In this document: positions 1-9,145 of the stretch, in pieces
Layout: each line of letters begins with the position of its first letter
Position numbering within the stretch: the stretch's first letter is position 1
Assembly: GCF_004339545.1 (NCBI RefSeq)
Contig: NZ_SMGD01000012.1
Location: forward strand, 434,001-498,000
DNA length: 64,000 bases
Direction of reading: 5' to 3'
From: Celerinatantimonas diazotrophica
GTDB lineage: Bacteria; Pseudomonadota; Gammaproteobacteria; Enterobacterales; Celerinatantimonadaceae
Program-made: the position numbers and the translations under genes
Notes under the pieces: model-generated
The model's database searches: none
Told to the model about the DNA's origin: nothing
What the model saw: the letters and a program-made list of their open reading frames with translations, nothing else

Positions 1-534
1 ATTCGTAAAGGTATTTATAAACTTGAAGATTACAGTGGCGACAAAGCGAAAGTCCAGCTGTTAGGTTCAGGGACCATTATGTTGCAGGTGCGTGAAGCTG
101 CGAAAATCCTTAGCGAAGAATATTCTATTGCAAGTGATGTATTTAGCGTAACTTCATTTACTGAACTGGCTCGTGACGGCCAAGATGTCGAACGTTTCAA
201 CATGTTGCACCCAACGGATGAACCGCGTCAGCCATACATCAGCACTGTTTTGGATAACTTGCCGACTATCGCCTCAACTGACTATGTCAAAACGTTTGGT
301 GAACAGGTTCGTCATTATGTTCCTGGTCCATATCGTGTATTAGGGACTGATGGTTTCGGACGTAGTGACAGCCGTGACAATTTACGTCTTCATTTTGAAG
401 TAAACGCCAGCTATGTTGTCGTTGCGACTCTGCACCAACTGGCTGAACAAGGTCAAATCGATAAAAGTGTCGTTGCACAGGCGATCACTAAATATGGTAT
501 CGATGCGGACAAGATTAACCCGTTGCACGCATAA
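1..534 (+). CDS. aceE: pyruvate dehydrogenase E1 component, C-terminal part
   Basis: The reading frame is open from the first base and ends with TAA at 532-534, giving the last 177 residues of a protein whose start lies upstream of the window. The tail resembles the C-terminus of homodimeric pyruvate dehydrogenase E1 (AceE), the thiamine-diphosphate enzyme that decarboxylates pyruvate and acetylates the lipoyl arms of E2. It is followed 12 bp later by aceF and then lpdA, the usual order of the pyruvate dehydrogenase operon, which strongly supports the call. Catalytic ThDP-binding residues lie in the missing part. Confidence 0.95.
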   Translation: MRKGIYKLEDYSGDKAKVQLLGSGTIMLQVREAAKILSEEYSIASDVFSVTSFTELARDGQDVERFNMLHPTDEPRQPYISTVLDNLPTIASTDYVKTFGEQVRHYVPGPYRVLGTDGFGRSDSRDNLRLHFEVNASYVVVATLHQLAEQGQIDKSVVAQAITKYGIDADKINPLHA

Positions 535-546
535 GGGCTAAGAAGA

Positions 547-2394
547 ATGAGTATTGAAATTAATGTACCAGATATTGGTGATGATGAAGTTGAAGTTACT
601 GAAATCATGGTTAAAGTGGGCGATACAGTTGCAGAAGAGCAGTCACTGATCACCGTTGAAGGCGATAAAGCCTCAATGGAAGTTCCAGCGCCTCACGCTG
701 GGGTGGTTAAAGAGATTAAAGTGGCCGAAGGCGATAAAGTTAAAACTGGCTCGTTTATTATGTTATTTGAAGATGAAGCGGGTGAAACTGCGGATAAACC
801 TGCTGACGAATCGGCTCCTTCAGATACTGCGGCTCCTGCGGCTCGCGAGAGTCATGACATTAAGGTTCCTGATATTGGTGATGATGAAGTCGAAGTCACT
901 GAAATCATGGTGAAAGTAGGCGACAAAGTTGAAGAAGAACAGTCACTGATTACTGTTGAAGGCGATAAAGCCTCAATGGAAGTGCCTGCGCCAATGGCTG
1001 GTATTGTCAAAGAAATTAAAGTAGCCGAAGGCGATAAGGTTAAAACAGAATCGTTCATCATGGTCTTTGAAACTGAAAGCGCAGCTTCAGCGCCAGCAGC
1101 CGAAACCGCACCAGCGGCGGCACCTGCAGCTTCTTCTGCAACCCAAGATGTTAAAGTCCCAGATATTGGTGACGACGAAGTCGAAGTCACTGAAATCATG
1201 GTGAAAGTAGGCGACAAAGTTGAAGAAGAACAGTCACTGATTACCGTTGAAGGCGATAAAGCCTCAATGGAAGTGCCTGCGCCAATGGCTGGTACTGTTA
1301 AAGAAATTAAATTAGCCGAAGGCGATAAAGTTAAAACCGGCTCTTTGATGATGATCTTTGAAGTTGAAGGCGCTGCTGCGGCTCCCGCTGCTAGCACTGC
1401 TAAAACTGAAGAGAAAACAGCCGCACCCAAAGCACCTGCCAGTGCGCCGGCGAAGTCGGATGATTTTGTCGAAAATACTGCCTATGTTCATGCTTCCCCT
1501 GTTGTGCGTCGTTTGGCTCGCGAATTTGGCTTGAACCTTGAGAAAATCAAGGCAACCGGCCGCAAAGGTCGCATTACCAAAGAAGATGTTCAGAGCTACG
1601 TGAAAGATGCGGTGAGTCGTGCAGAATCTGGCCGTAGTGGCGGCAGTGGTATGGATGTACTGGCATGGCCGAAAGTTGATTTTGCCAAATTTGGTGAGGT
1701 TGAAGAGAAGCCACTATCACGCATTCAGAAAATCTCTGGTCCAAACCTACATCGCAACTGGGTGAAAATCCCACATGTGACTCAGTTTGATGAAGCTGAC
1801 ATCACTGATATGGAAGCGTTCCGTAAAGCCGAAAACCAAGTGGTCGCCAAAAAAGATCTTGGCTTTAAAATCACGCCTCTGGTCTTTATGATGAAAGCAG
1901 CGGCCAAAGCGCTGGAATTGCATCCTAAATTTAATGCTTCACTCTCTGATGATGAGCAGAGCCTGGTCATGAAAAAATATATCAACATCGGTATCGCTGT
2001 TGATACACCAAATGGCTTGGTTGTACCTGTTGTTCGTGATGTCAATAAAAAAGGCATTTATGAGTTATCTCGTGAACTGACAGAGATCTCTAAGAAAGCT
2101 CGCGGTGGTAAATTGACTTCTTCTGATATGCAAGGAGGCTGCTTTACTATCTCAAGTTTAGGTGGGATTGGTGGTACACAGTTCACCCCAATTGTGAATG
2201 CCCCTGAAGTTGCGATTTTAGGTGTCTCTCGTAGTGCGATGAAACCAGTATGGAATGGCAGTGAATTTGCGCCGCGATTGATGTTGCCACTGGCACTATC
2301 TTATGACCACCGAGTCATCGATGGTGCAGATGGGGCACGTTTTATTACTACTATCAGCAATACGCTCAGTGATCTGCGTAAATTGGTTCTGTAA
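547..2394 (+). CDS. aceF: pyruvate dehydrogenase E2, dihydrolipoamide acetyltransferase with three lipoyl domains
   Basis: This 615-residue E2 core subunit transfers acetyl groups from lipoamide to CoA. Three lipoyl domains are visible, near residues 1-80, 101-180 and 198-275, each with the lipoylation motif EGDKASMEV (lysines near 41, 141 and 238). Ala/Pro-rich linkers separate them. A peripheral-subunit-binding domain follows near 315-350 ([12 protein letters not shown]), then the catalytic domain ending in the [10 protein letters not shown] motif that carries the active-site histidine. The length matches three-lipoyl enterobacterial AceF (about 630). It lies 12 bp after aceE. Lipoyl domains 2 and 3 are nearly identical at the DNA level, which suggests recent duplication or gene conversion. 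Confidence 0.97.
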   Translation: MSIEINVPDIGDDEVEVTEIMVKVGDTVAEEQSLITVEGDKASMEVPAPHAGVVKEIKVAEGDKVKTGSFIMLFEDEAGETADKPADESAPSDTAAPAARESHDIKVPDIGDDEVEVTEIMVKVGDKVEEEQSLITVEGDKASMEVPAPMAGIVKEIKVAEGDKVKTESFIMVFETESAASAPAAETAPAAAPAASSATQDVKVPDIGDDEVEVTEIMVKVGDKVEEEQSLITVEGDKASMEVPAPMAGTVKEIKLAEGDKVKTGSLMMIFEVEGAAAAPAASTAKTEEKTAAPKAPASAPAKSDDFVENTAYVHASPVVRRLAREFGLNLEKIKATGRKGRITKEDVQSYVKDAVSRAESGRSGGSGMDVLAWPKVDFAKFGEVEEKPLSRIQKISGPNLHRNWVKIPHVTQFDEADITDMEAFRKAENQVVAKKDLGFKITPLVFMMKAAAKALELHPKFNASLSDDEQSLVMKKYINIGIAVDTPNGLVVPVVRDVNKKGIYELSRELTEISKKARGGKLTSSDMQGGCFTISSLGGIGGTQFTPIVNAPEVAILGVSRSAMKPVWNGSEFAPRLMLPLALSYDHRVIDGADGARFITTISNTLSDLRKLVL

Positions 2395-2402
2395 TTAGTA
2401 GT

Positions 2403-2434
2403 AAAAAGCCGGGGAAATAATCTCCGGCTTTTTT
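2403..2434 (+). terminator. rho-independent terminator after aceF
   Basis: AAAAAGCCGG and CCGGCTTTTTT form a stem (extended by GGA/TCT with one G-T pair) around an AATAA loop, with a T-run. It separates aceEF from lpdA, so lpdA probably also has its own promoter in the 125 bp that follow. Confidence 0.85.
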
Positions 2435-2560
2435 ACTCAAATCACTGCATTGTGAGCCAACGAGTTCTCAATGCGCAGGTGATTCGTTACACTCTTATAA
2501 CGCGGAGTCGGTCAGTGAGCATAAAACCGACAGTTATTATTCCCGAGAGGTTATTAACCC

Positions 2561-3988
2561 ATGAGTAACGAGATTAAAGCTCAAGTAGTTGTTTTGGGCG
2601 CTGGGCCTGCAGGATATTCTGCAGCATTTCGTGCGGCTGACTTAGGTTTAGAGACTGTAGTCGTCGAGCGCTATAGCACCTTAGGTGGTGTTTGTTTGAA
2701 TGTTGGTTGTATTCCTTCTAAAGCGCTCCTGCACGTAGCGAAAGTCATTGAAGAAGCTAAATCATTGGCTTCTCACGGGGTCGTCTTTGGTGAGCCGACT
2801 ACCGATATTGAAAAAATTCGTAGTTGGAAAGATAAAGTGATCAGTCAGTTGACTGGTGGCTTAGGTGGCATGGCTAAACAGCGCAAAGTAAAAGTTGTTA
2901 ATGGTCTGGCTAAGTTCACTGGCTCGAATACCTTAGCCGTTGAAGGCGAAGAAGGCACGACTGTTGTGAACTTCGATAATGCGATTATCGCTGCGGGGTC
3001 TCGTCCGGTTCAACTGCCATTTATCCCACACAATGATGAACGCGTTTGGGACTCAACCGATGCGCTGGAACTTAAAGAGGTTCCTGAGAAGCTATTGGTT
3101 TTAGGTGGCGGGATTATTGGCCTAGAAATGGGGACAGTATACAGTGCATTAGGCAGCAACATTGATGTTGTTGAATTTGCTGATCAGTTAGTTCCCGCTG
3201 CAGATAAAGACGTCGTGAAAGTCTTTACTAAACGTGTTGAATCTAAATTCAACATCATGCTAGAAACCAAAGTCGTTGGTGTTGAAGCGAAAAAAGATGG
3301 CTTGTACGTTAGTTATGAAGGCAAACAAGCTCCCGATGAGCCAGTGCGTTATGATGCGGTATTGGTGGCTGTGGGTCGTGTTCCTAACGGTCTGGCATTG
3401 GATGCTGATAAAGCGGGTGTGAACGTGACTGAACGCGGCTTTATCGAAGTTGATAAACAGATGCGCACCAATATCCCACATATTTATGCGATCGGCGATA
3501 TTGTGGGTCAACCCATGCTAGCGCATAAAGGTGTGCATGAAGGCCATGTGGCAGCCGAAGTAATTGCCGGCAAAAAACATTACTTCGATCCAAAAGTTAT
3601 TCCAAGTATTGCCTATACTGAGCCAGAAATCGCTTGGGTTGGGATGACAGAAAAAGAAGCAAAAGCTAATGGTATTGCGTTTGAAACAGCACTGTTCCCA
3701 TGGGCTGCTTCAGGTCGTGCAATTGCTTCTGATTGTTCCGATGGTATGACCAAGTTGATTTTTGACAAACAATCTAACCGAGTGATCGGTGGTGCGATTG
3801 TCGGGACCAACGGTGGTGAATTGTTAGGTGAAATAGGTCTGGCGATTGAAATGGGCTGTGATGCCGAAGATATCGCACTGACGATCCATGCGCATCCAAC
3901 TTTGCATGAATCCATTGGTTTAGCCGCTGAAGTATTTGAAGGTTCGATTACTGACTTGCCAAATAAAAAAGCGAACAAGAAAAAATAA
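2561..3988 (+). CDS. lpdA: dihydrolipoyl dehydrogenase (E3)
   Basis: This 475-residue flavoprotein reoxidises dihydrolipoamide for the pyruvate and 2-oxoglutarate dehydrogenase complexes and the glycine cleavage system. The FAD-binding GAGPAG sits at residues 13-18. The redox disulfide is C45/C50 in GGVCLNVGC, a second nucleotide-binding GGGIIG lies near 185, and the C-terminal HAHPTLHE carries the His-Glu pair. The length equals that of the E. coli enzyme (474). The start follows a GAGAGG Shine-Dalgarno. It lies downstream of aceF but behind a terminator, consistent with both operon-linked and independent transcription as known in E. coli. Confidence 0.97.
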   Translation: MSNEIKAQVVVLGAGPAGYSAAFRAADLGLETVVVERYSTLGGVCLNVGCIPSKALLHVAKVIEEAKSLASHGVVFGEPTTDIEKIRSWKDKVISQLTGGLGGMAKQRKVKVVNGLAKFTGSNTLAVEGEEGTTVVNFDNAIIAAGSRPVQLPFIPHNDERVWDSTDALELKEVPEKLLVLGGGIIGLEMGTVYSALGSNIDVVEFADQLVPAADKDVVKVFTKRVESKFNIMLETKVVGVEAKKDGLYVSYEGKQAPDEPVRYDAVLVAVGRVPNGLALDADKAGVNVTERGFIEVDKQMRTNIPHIYAIGDIVGQPMLAHKGVHEGHVAAEVIAGKKHYFDPKVIPSIAYTEPEIAWVGMTEKEAKANGIAFETALFPWAASGRAIASDCSDGMTKLIFDKQSNRVIGGAIVGTNGGELLGEIGLAIEMGCDAEDIALTIHAHPTLHESIGLAAEVFEGSITDLPNKKANKKK

Positions 3989-4012
3989 CCATTTTTCTTG
4001 CAAGACAATATG

Positions 4013-4041
4013 AGCCCTGGCTGTGTGCCGGGGTTTTTTTT
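4013..4041 (+). terminator. rho-independent terminator after lpdA
   Basis: CCCTGG and CCGGGG pair (one T-G) around CTGTGTG and are followed by eight T. It lies 25 bp after the lpdA stop. Confidence 0.8.
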
Positions 4042-4744
4042 GGCTGAATGTTAGCTGTTTGTTGTCGGAATATGCGAATACCGCTAACGCTGAGCATCGG
4101 CATAAAGTGTAACAAAATGGATGCCTCCAACTTTTTATCCAGAACTGAAAGCGCATTTGACTGCCCTAATTTTCTACTTAAATTAAATTACAAACGCTTC
4201 AAACAGCGAGTGTATTGCTCGTAAAAAGCTGTGTGCTTTTGCTTGTTACGCCGACGAGCTCAAATGGTTTCTAAACAAGTGGCGATTGTCAGGGTTTATC
4301 GAGCTTGGCAACGCGTGGCAGTTCGGCCTCAGGCGGTGTGATTCGTAGATGGATATCCCTGAAAAAACGGCTATGGATGCTTTTAAACCGATGCTGATAT
4401 TTAAAGAGGTACGATGTGCGGCTCCGTGAGGCTGCGGTGAAAGCGCGAGTTGTTTAGCATTGTCTTAAACAATGCCATCATCCTGAAAAAGTCGTGCATT
4501 AAGCCATGCTTAAAAGGACGTTTGAATGGCCTTTTCTTTTTTTTGATTTTTTTATAGGTAGTCACAACATCAGCAGCGATCAGTCGACAACTTGTTGAAT
4601 TTATGTTAATGATACCTACTGTCCACAGTGTATTGACCTCCACACAGTTAGATACTTAAATATTCAAAGTTAAAAAATCATCTGATTGTCAGGCCATTTT
4701 AACGACCATAATGAAACGTTATGGAATCGATTAAGGAGCGAGTT
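4042..4744. other. 700-bp intergenic region, lpdA to acnB
   Basis: No convincing gene is seen. All frames are interrupted and no conserved motif was recognised. A hairpin with a long T-tract lies at 4512-4545 (AAAAGG paired with CCTTTT, then a T-rich run), about 200 bp before acnB. It could end an unannotated small RNA transcribed from this interval. The last 150 bp are AT-rich and presumably carry the acnB promoter. No unambiguous -35/-10 pair could be chosen. Confidence 0.5.
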
Positions 4745-7342
4745 GTGTTAGAAACTTATCGAGATCATGTAAAGGAGCGAGCTGCTTTGGGGATTGTTCC
4801 TAAGCCGCTGTCTGCTGAACAAACTGTTGAGTTAGTTAAATTATTGAAACATCCAATTAAGGGCGAAGAGAATTTTTTGCTCGACTTGCTAGAAAATCGT
4901 ATTCCGCCCGGGGTTGATGAAGCGGCTTATGTGAAGGCAGGTTTTTTAGCTGCGGTTGCTAAAGGTGAAGAAAGTTCTCCTTTGGTTTCAAAGCAAAAAG
5001 CAACTGAATTACTGGGTACCATGCAAGGTGGGTATAATATCGAGCCGCTGATTAGCCTGCTGGATGATGAGCAACTAGCTCCGATTGCGACCAAAGCCTT
5101 ATCGCACACCTTGTTAATGTTTGACGCTTTTTATGATGTAGAAGAAAAAGCCAAAGCTGGGCATGCTTATGCCAAGCAAGTGATGCAGAGTTGGGCTGAT
5201 GCCGAGTGGTTTTTACAGCGTCACAAATTAGATGAAAAAATCACCTTGAGTGTTTTTAAAGTTTCTGGCGAAACCAACACAGATGATCTTTCTCCTGCCC
5301 CTGATGCTTGGTCACGTCCTGATATTCCGCTACATGCCCTGGCAATGCTTAAAAACCCGCGTGATGGCATTGAACCCGATGAAGCTGGCAAAGTTGGGCC
5401 GATTAAACTGATTAATTCGCTTAAAGAGAAAGGTTATCCAGTGGCTTATGTCGGTGATGTCGTTGGGACCGGCTCATCGCGAAAATCGGCAACGAACTCA
5501 GTCTTGTGGTTGATGGGCGAAGACATTCCTAATGTCCCGAACAAGCGCGCTGGCGGTTATGTTTTTGGCGGTAAAATTGCACCTATTTTCTTCAATACCA
5601 TGGAAGATTCGGGAGCTCTGCCAATTGAGTTTGATGTTTCTAATCTTAATACTGGCGATGTCATTGATATCTATCCATATGAAGGTAAAGTGACTCGCCA
5701 TGACAGCGATGAGTTGTTGGCTAGTTTTGAGCTGAAAACCGACATTATTTTAGATGAAGTTCGTGCCGGCGGCCGTATTCCATTGATTATTGGTCGTGGT
5801 TTGACCGACCGGGCTCGTGAATCTCTGGGGTTGCCATTATCTGAGGTATTCCGTCGTCCCAAACCTAGTCAGGTTTCTGACAAAGGGTTTACGTTAGCTC
5901 AGAAAATTGTAGGTAAAGCGTGTGGTGTCGAGGGCATTCGTCCTGGCCAATATTGTGAGCCGAAGATGACCACGGTTGGCTCTCAGGATACGACTGGCCC
6001 TATGACCCGTGATGAACTCAAAGATTTAGCGTGTCTAGGCTTTACTGCGGATCTGACAATGCAGTCATTTTGTCACACCGCCGCCTATCCAAAACCTGTC
6101 GATGTTGAAACGCACCATACACTGCCAGACTTTATTATGAACCGTGGCGGTGTCGCGCTGCGTCCTGGTGATGGGATTATTCACTCGTGGTTAAACCGGA
6201 TGTTGCTCCCTGATACCGTCGGTACCGGCGGCGATTCACATACGCGTTTCCCGATTGGGATCTCTTTCCCTGCCGGGTCTGGGTTGGTAGCTTTTGCCGC
6301 CGCGACTGGGGTGATGCCACTGGATATGCCCGAATCGGTTCTAGTTCGTTTTAAAGGGGAAATGCAACCCGGGATAACCTTGCGTGATCTGGTTCATGCG
6401 ATCCCTTATCAGGCGATTCAAGACGGTTTATTAACAGTTGAAAAACGCGGTAAGAAAAACGCATTTTCAGGCCGGATTATTGAAATTGAAGGTCTGCCAA
6501 AACTCAAAGTTGAGCAGGCATTTGAGTTGTCTGATGCGACGGCAGAGCGTTCTGCTGCCGGGTGTACGATTAAGCTTGATCAAGAACCAATTATTGAATA
6601 CCTCAATTCAAATATTGTGATGCTTAAATGGATGATTGCTGAGGGATATGGTGATCGTCGTACAATTGAGCGGCGTATTCAAGCGATGGAAGCATTCATT
6701 GCCGATCCGAAATTGATGGAAGCCGACAGCAATGCCGAATATGCTGAAGTCGTTGAAATCGATCTTAACCAGATCAAAGAACCTATTTTATGTGCTCCTA
6801 ATGATCCCGATGATGCGCGTTTACTCAGTGAAGTGGCGGGTGAAAATATCGATGAAGTCTTTATCGGCTCATGTATGACTAATATTGGCCACTTCCGTGC
6901 TGCCGGTAAATTACTTGATAACTATCAAGGTGCATTACCTTCTCGTCTGTGGGTCGCACCACCGACTAAAATGGATCAAAAACAGCTGATCGCTGAGGGT
7001 TATTACGGCATATTTGGCCGTGTCGGTGCACGTACTGAGATCCCGGGTTGTTCATTATGTATGGGGAATCAGGCAAGAGTTGCCAGCAATTCAACGGTTG
7101 TTTCAACTTCGACGCGGAACTTTCCAAACCGCTTAGGTGATGGCGCCAATGTTTATCTGGCTTCGGCCGAACTTGCTGCCGTTGCGGCAATTTTAGGGCA
7201 CTTGCCAAGTGTTGAAGAGTACCTTGAGTATGCAGCAAAAATTAATACTACTGCAGCAGATACTTATCGTTACCTCAATTTTGACCAGTTGGATGAATAT
7301 ACCAACGTTGCTAAAGACGTGATTATTCAACAAGCAGTCTAA
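4745..7342 (+). CDS. acnB: bifunctional aconitate hydratase 2 / 2-methylisocitrate dehydratase (aconitase B)
   Basis: Aconitase B isomerises citrate to isocitrate in the TCA cycle. The protein aligns by eye along its whole length with E. coli AcnB: the HEAT-like N-terminal domain, the swivel domain ([19 protein letters not shown]) and the catalytic domains with the 4Fe-4S cysteines in [11 protein letters not shown] and [10 protein letters not shown] chose GTG 4745 rather than the in-frame ATG 4721. AAGGAG at 4733-4738 lies 6 bp before it, and this start gives exactly 865 residues, the E. coli length. The protein then begins like E. coli (LETYRDHV compared with LEEYRKHV). Confidence 0.96.
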   Translation: MLETYRDHVKERAALGIVPKPLSAEQTVELVKLLKHPIKGEENFLLDLLENRIPPGVDEAAYVKAGFLAAVAKGEESSPLVSKQKATELLGTMQGGYNIEPLISLLDDEQLAPIATKALSHTLLMFDAFYDVEEKAKAGHAYAKQVMQSWADAEWFLQRHKLDEKITLSVFKVSGETNTDDLSPAPDAWSRPDIPLHALAMLKNPRDGIEPDEAGKVGPIKLINSLKEKGYPVAYVGDVVGTGSSRKSATNSVLWLMGEDIPNVPNKRAGGYVFGGKIAPIFFNTMEDSGALPIEFDVSNLNTGDVIDIYPYEGKVTRHDSDELLASFELKTDIILDEVRAGGRIPLIIGRGLTDRARESLGLPLSEVFRRPKPSQVSDKGFTLAQKIVGKACGVEGIRPGQYCEPKMTTVGSQDTTGPMTRDELKDLACLGFTADLTMQSFCHTAAYPKPVDVETHHTLPDFIMNRGGVALRPGDGIIHSWLNRMLLPDTVGTGGDSHTRFPIGISFPAGSGLVAFAAATGVMPLDMPESVLVRFKGEMQPGITLRDLVHAIPYQAIQDGLLTVEKRGKKNAFSGRIIEIEGLPKLKVEQAFELSDATAERSAAGCTIKLDQEPIIEYLNSNIVMLKWMIAEGYGDRRTIERRIQAMEAFIADPKLMEADSNAEYAEVVEIDLNQIKEPILCAPNDPDDARLLSEVAGENIDEVFIGSCMTNIGHFRAAGKLLDNYQGALPSRLWVAPPTKMDQKQLIAEGYYGIFGRVGARTEIPGCSLCMGNQARVASNSTVVSTSTRNFPNRLGDGANVYLASAELAAVAAILGHLPSVEEYLEYAAKINTTAADTYRYLNFDQLDEYTNVAKDVIIQQAV

Positions 7343-7367
7343 CGGGCCTTAAGCTAAGCAATATGAT

Positions 7368-7395
7368 AAAGCCAACCGTAAGGTTGGCTTTTTGT
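7368..7395 (+). terminator. rho-independent terminator after acnB
   Basis: A perfect 10-bp stem, AAAGCCAACC / GGTTGGCTTT, encloses a GTAA tetraloop and runs into T's. It overlaps an upstream in-frame ATG (7363) of the next ORF, which argues that yacL starts later. Confidence 0.88.
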
Positions 7396-7455
7396 TACTT
7401 GCCTATAAAACACGCGCGCGTTAAAGTGCCGCGTTTTAAACAACATCAAAGTATC

Positions 7456-7788
7456 ATGGACATTGAATTAACCTATCTTGATGATGGCTCTTTTAGTATT
7501 GATTGTGGGGATGAACATCGCCCTTTGGCAATGTGGCTGGAACAAAGTTGGCAGGATCAGAATTTTCAATGTCAACTGCAAAAAAGTCGCTGTGTTGAGC
7601 ACTTACCTATGGTGATCCAAGGAATTGAATTTTCTGCTCAGATTGATGCCGATGAAGTCATTATTTATGCTCATCATAATGAGAGGGTTGAGCCAACAGA
7701 TGATAACGGTGATTCACTGGTTGCACTGGATGTTGAGGCTCTCTGCGGCTATGATGATTATATTCACTTGCTGGATTACCTAAATTAA
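7456..7788 (+). CDS. yacL: UPF0231 family protein YacL
   Basis: This is a 110-residue acidic cytoplasmic protein of unknown function. Its C-terminus (EALCGYDDYIHLL) resembles the conserved end of E. coli YacL, which also lies directly after acnB, so synteny and sequence agree. The internal ATG at 7456 is preferred over ATG 7363 because the latter lies inside the acnB terminator. No strong Shine-Dalgarno precedes the chosen start. Confidence 0.75.
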   Translation: MDIELTYLDDGSFSIDCGDEHRPLAMWLEQSWQDQNFQCQLQKSRCVEHLPMVIQGIEFSAQIDADEVIIYAHHNERVEPTDDNGDSLVALDVEALCGYDDYIHLLDYLN

Positions 7789-7843
7789 ATACAAACAGGA
7801 TCAATAAGTTAATTTGTTCTTTTGAGAGCAATTCAGACAAAAA

Positions 7844-7890
7844 TGGCCAAATTGGTGCAATTAAGAATGGAATATGCACCAAATTAATGC
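7844..7890 (+). promoter_or_regulatory. two tandem NtrC-like enhancer sites
   Basis: Site A (7844-7858) contains GGCCAAATTGGTGC and site B (7876-7890) is GCACCAAATTAATGC. Against the NtrC pattern GCAC-N7-GTGC, site B matches 7 of 8 defined bases and site A has one good half. Their centres are 32 bp apart, about three helical turns. TTGGTGCA (7852-7859) and TGCACCAA (7875-7882) are also perfect inverted repeats. They lie roughly 97 and 129 bp upstream of the predicted sigma54 start. Binding is inferred. Confidence 0.6.
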
Positions 7891-7953
7891 ATATTTTATA
7901 ATGGATTCTATAATTATATATTAACTATATGATTTTAAATAATTTTATATTGT

Positions 7954-7969
7954 TGGCATGAGAGTTGTT
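7954..7969 (+). promoter_or_regulatory. sigma54-type promoter for the PII gene
   Basis: TTGGCATGAGAGTTGTTT fits the -24/-12 pattern TGGCACG-N4-TTGCW with correct GG-to-G spacing. The -12 GC is GT here, the one notable deviation. A Shine-Dalgarno GGAGGAAGG and the PII start follow about 50 bp downstream. Confidence 0.6.
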
Positions 7970-8017
7970 TAGCTATCATAAGGATTACAACAAGAATTTG
8001 ACTCGGAGGAAGGTCAG

Positions 8018-8356
8018 ATGAAACTCGTTAGTGCAATTATAAAACCGTTTAAACTTGATGACGTCCGTGAAGCGATTGCTGAAGTGGGGGTTGAAGGATT
8101 AACAGTCTCTGAAGTAAAAGGCTTTGGTCGCCAGAAAGGGCATACCGAGCTCTATCGTGGTGCGGAATATCAAGTAGACTTCTTACCTAAAGTCAAACTG
8201 GAAATCGCGGCCCAAGATGATGATGTTGATCGCATTATCGAGGCCATTACCAGTGCTGCGTATACGGGTAAAATCGGTGATGGGAAAATCTTCGTTCATG
8301 AGTTGGCTCACGTTGTCCGTATTCGTACCGGGGAAGTTGACGACGAAGCAATTTAA
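8018..8356 (+). CDS. glnB: nitrogen regulatory protein PII (GlnB/GlnK family)
   Basis: This 112-residue trimeric signal protein senses 2-oxoglutarate and ATP/ADP and, after uridylylation, controls NtrB, GlnE or AmtB. The T-loop signature KGFGRQKGHTELYRGAEY includes the uridylylated tyrosine (Tyr51), and TGKIGDGKIFV is the C-terminal PII signature. The N-terminus (MKLVSAIIKPFKL) is GlnK-like, while Asp54 (QVDFLPK) is GlnB-like, so the paralogue is ambiguous. No amtB follows. The predicted NtrC/sigma54 promoter is more typical of glnK. A strong Shine-Dalgarno (GGAGGAAGG) supports the start. Confidence 0.93.
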   Translation: MKLVSAIIKPFKLDDVREAIAEVGVEGLTVSEVKGFGRQKGHTELYRGAEYQVDFLPKVKLEIAAQDDDVDRIIEAITSAAYTGKIGDGKIFVHELAHVVRIRTGEVDDEAI

Positions 8357-8396
8357 GTAAATTTTGCCCCTTCCCTTCGTGTCGTGGCAGACACAT

Positions 8397-8424
8397 GATC
8401 GCCTCTTTAAGTGTTGAGGCGATC
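8397..8424. terminator. hairpin between glnB and argR
   Basis: GATCGCCTC and GAGGCGATC form a perfect 9-bp stem with a 10-base loop between convergent genes. Neither side has a T-run, so it is a weak or factor-assisted terminator at best. Confidence 0.4.
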
Positions 8425-8449
8425 TGTGCAGCTAGGATGATGAATGAGA

Positions 8450-8944
8450 TTAGCTGTTAAACGCAAAAGGTGCTGCACTTTGTTCAAATAGTTCTTTAAT
8501 TGCGTTTTGTAGCTGGCTAATATCCATTTCCTGCGTGGGTGTGATGAATATTGTGTCATCACCCGCAATAGTACCTAAAATCCCCTCAGCTTTGCCTAAT
8601 GAATCTAGTAGTCGAGCAATGAGCTGTGCGGCCCCTGGACTGGTTTGGATCACAATGAGGGCATCATTGTGGTCGATTTCGATCACGAGGTTTTTCAGTG
8701 GACTGGTTGCCGTTGGAACTCCTAATTCTGCGGGTAAGCAATAGACCATTTCCATTTTAGCATTGCGAGTCCGTACTGCTCCAAATTTAGATAACATGCG
8801 TGACACTTTCGATTGATTGATGTTATCAAACCCCAATTCTTGTAGGGCCGTCACAATTTCTGCTTGAGAGCCAAAACGCTCTTCTTTTAATAAAGCTTTA
8901 AATGCTTGAATGAGGTATTCTTGTCGGTCTGAATTGGTCTTCAT
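8450..8944 (-). CDS. argR: arginine repressor
   Basis: This 164-residue transcriptional regulator binds L-arginine and ARG boxes as a hexamer. The N-terminal winged-helix domain (residues 1-75) contains [13 protein letters not shown] and [20 protein letters not shown]. The C-terminal oligomerisation and arginine-binding domain includes [13 protein letters not shown] and the [13 protein letters not shown] motif with the arginine-contacting aspartates. The length fits E. coli ArgR (156). It diverges from an arginine-type binding protein gene and lies near mdh, as in many gammaproteobacteria. An ARG-box-like site in the divergent region suggests autoregulation. Confidence 0.96.
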   Translation of the reverse strand: MKTNSDRQEYLIQAFKALLKEERFGSQAEIVTALQELGFDNINQSKVSRMLSKFGAVRTRNAKMEMVYCLPAELGVPTATSPLKNLVIEIDHNDALIVIQTSPGAAQLIARLLDSLGKAEGILGTIAGDDTIFITPTQEMDISQLQNAIKELFEQSAAPFAFNS

Positions 8945-9019
8945 GAGTTCGACTCTTAAAACTGGTTACGGTTCAAGTTTACTGGGTTGGTTTTGGAATT
9001 CAACTTTATATACAGCAAA

Positions 9020-9037
9020 TTTGCATATTCATTCAAC
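9020..9037. promoter_or_regulatory. ARG-box-like ArgR site
   Basis: TTTGCATATTCATTCAAC matches the 18-bp pattern TNTGAATWWWWATTCANW at most positions. The right half ATTCA is perfect and the left half has one mismatch. It lies in the 200-bp region between argR and the divergent binding-protein gene. A second, poorer half-site (TATTCAAAG) begins 3 bp downstream, the usual paired-box spacing. Confidence 0.45.
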
Positions 9038-9145
9038 AATTATTCAAAGCATTACTTTCATCTTTGCCAGAATTTGGATGCTTGTTAAGATGTTCACCAA
9101 ATAGTATAAATCTCAGATTTTCATTTAGTTGATAGGATCTTAGTT

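Noticed and set aside
568..1360. Regularly spaced DNA repeats that could suggest a CRISPR-like or satellite array
   Set aside because: The roughly 200-bp units encode lipoyl domains in frame; the spacers are Ala/Pro-rich linkers.
852..1430. Long minus-strand open frame across the aceF lipoyl repeats
   Set aside because: It is the antisense of repeated codons biased to GAA/GAT, has no Shine-Dalgarno and mirrors the repeat structure of aceF.
4300..4345. CAACGCGTGGC stretch resembling part of a Vibrio cassette repeat
   Set aside because: The match is limited to about 11 bases and no end boxes are present.
8397..8424. Strong rho-independent terminator for glnB or argR
   Set aside because: The stem is perfect, but neither strand has a T-run, so it is listed only as a hairpin with low confidence.
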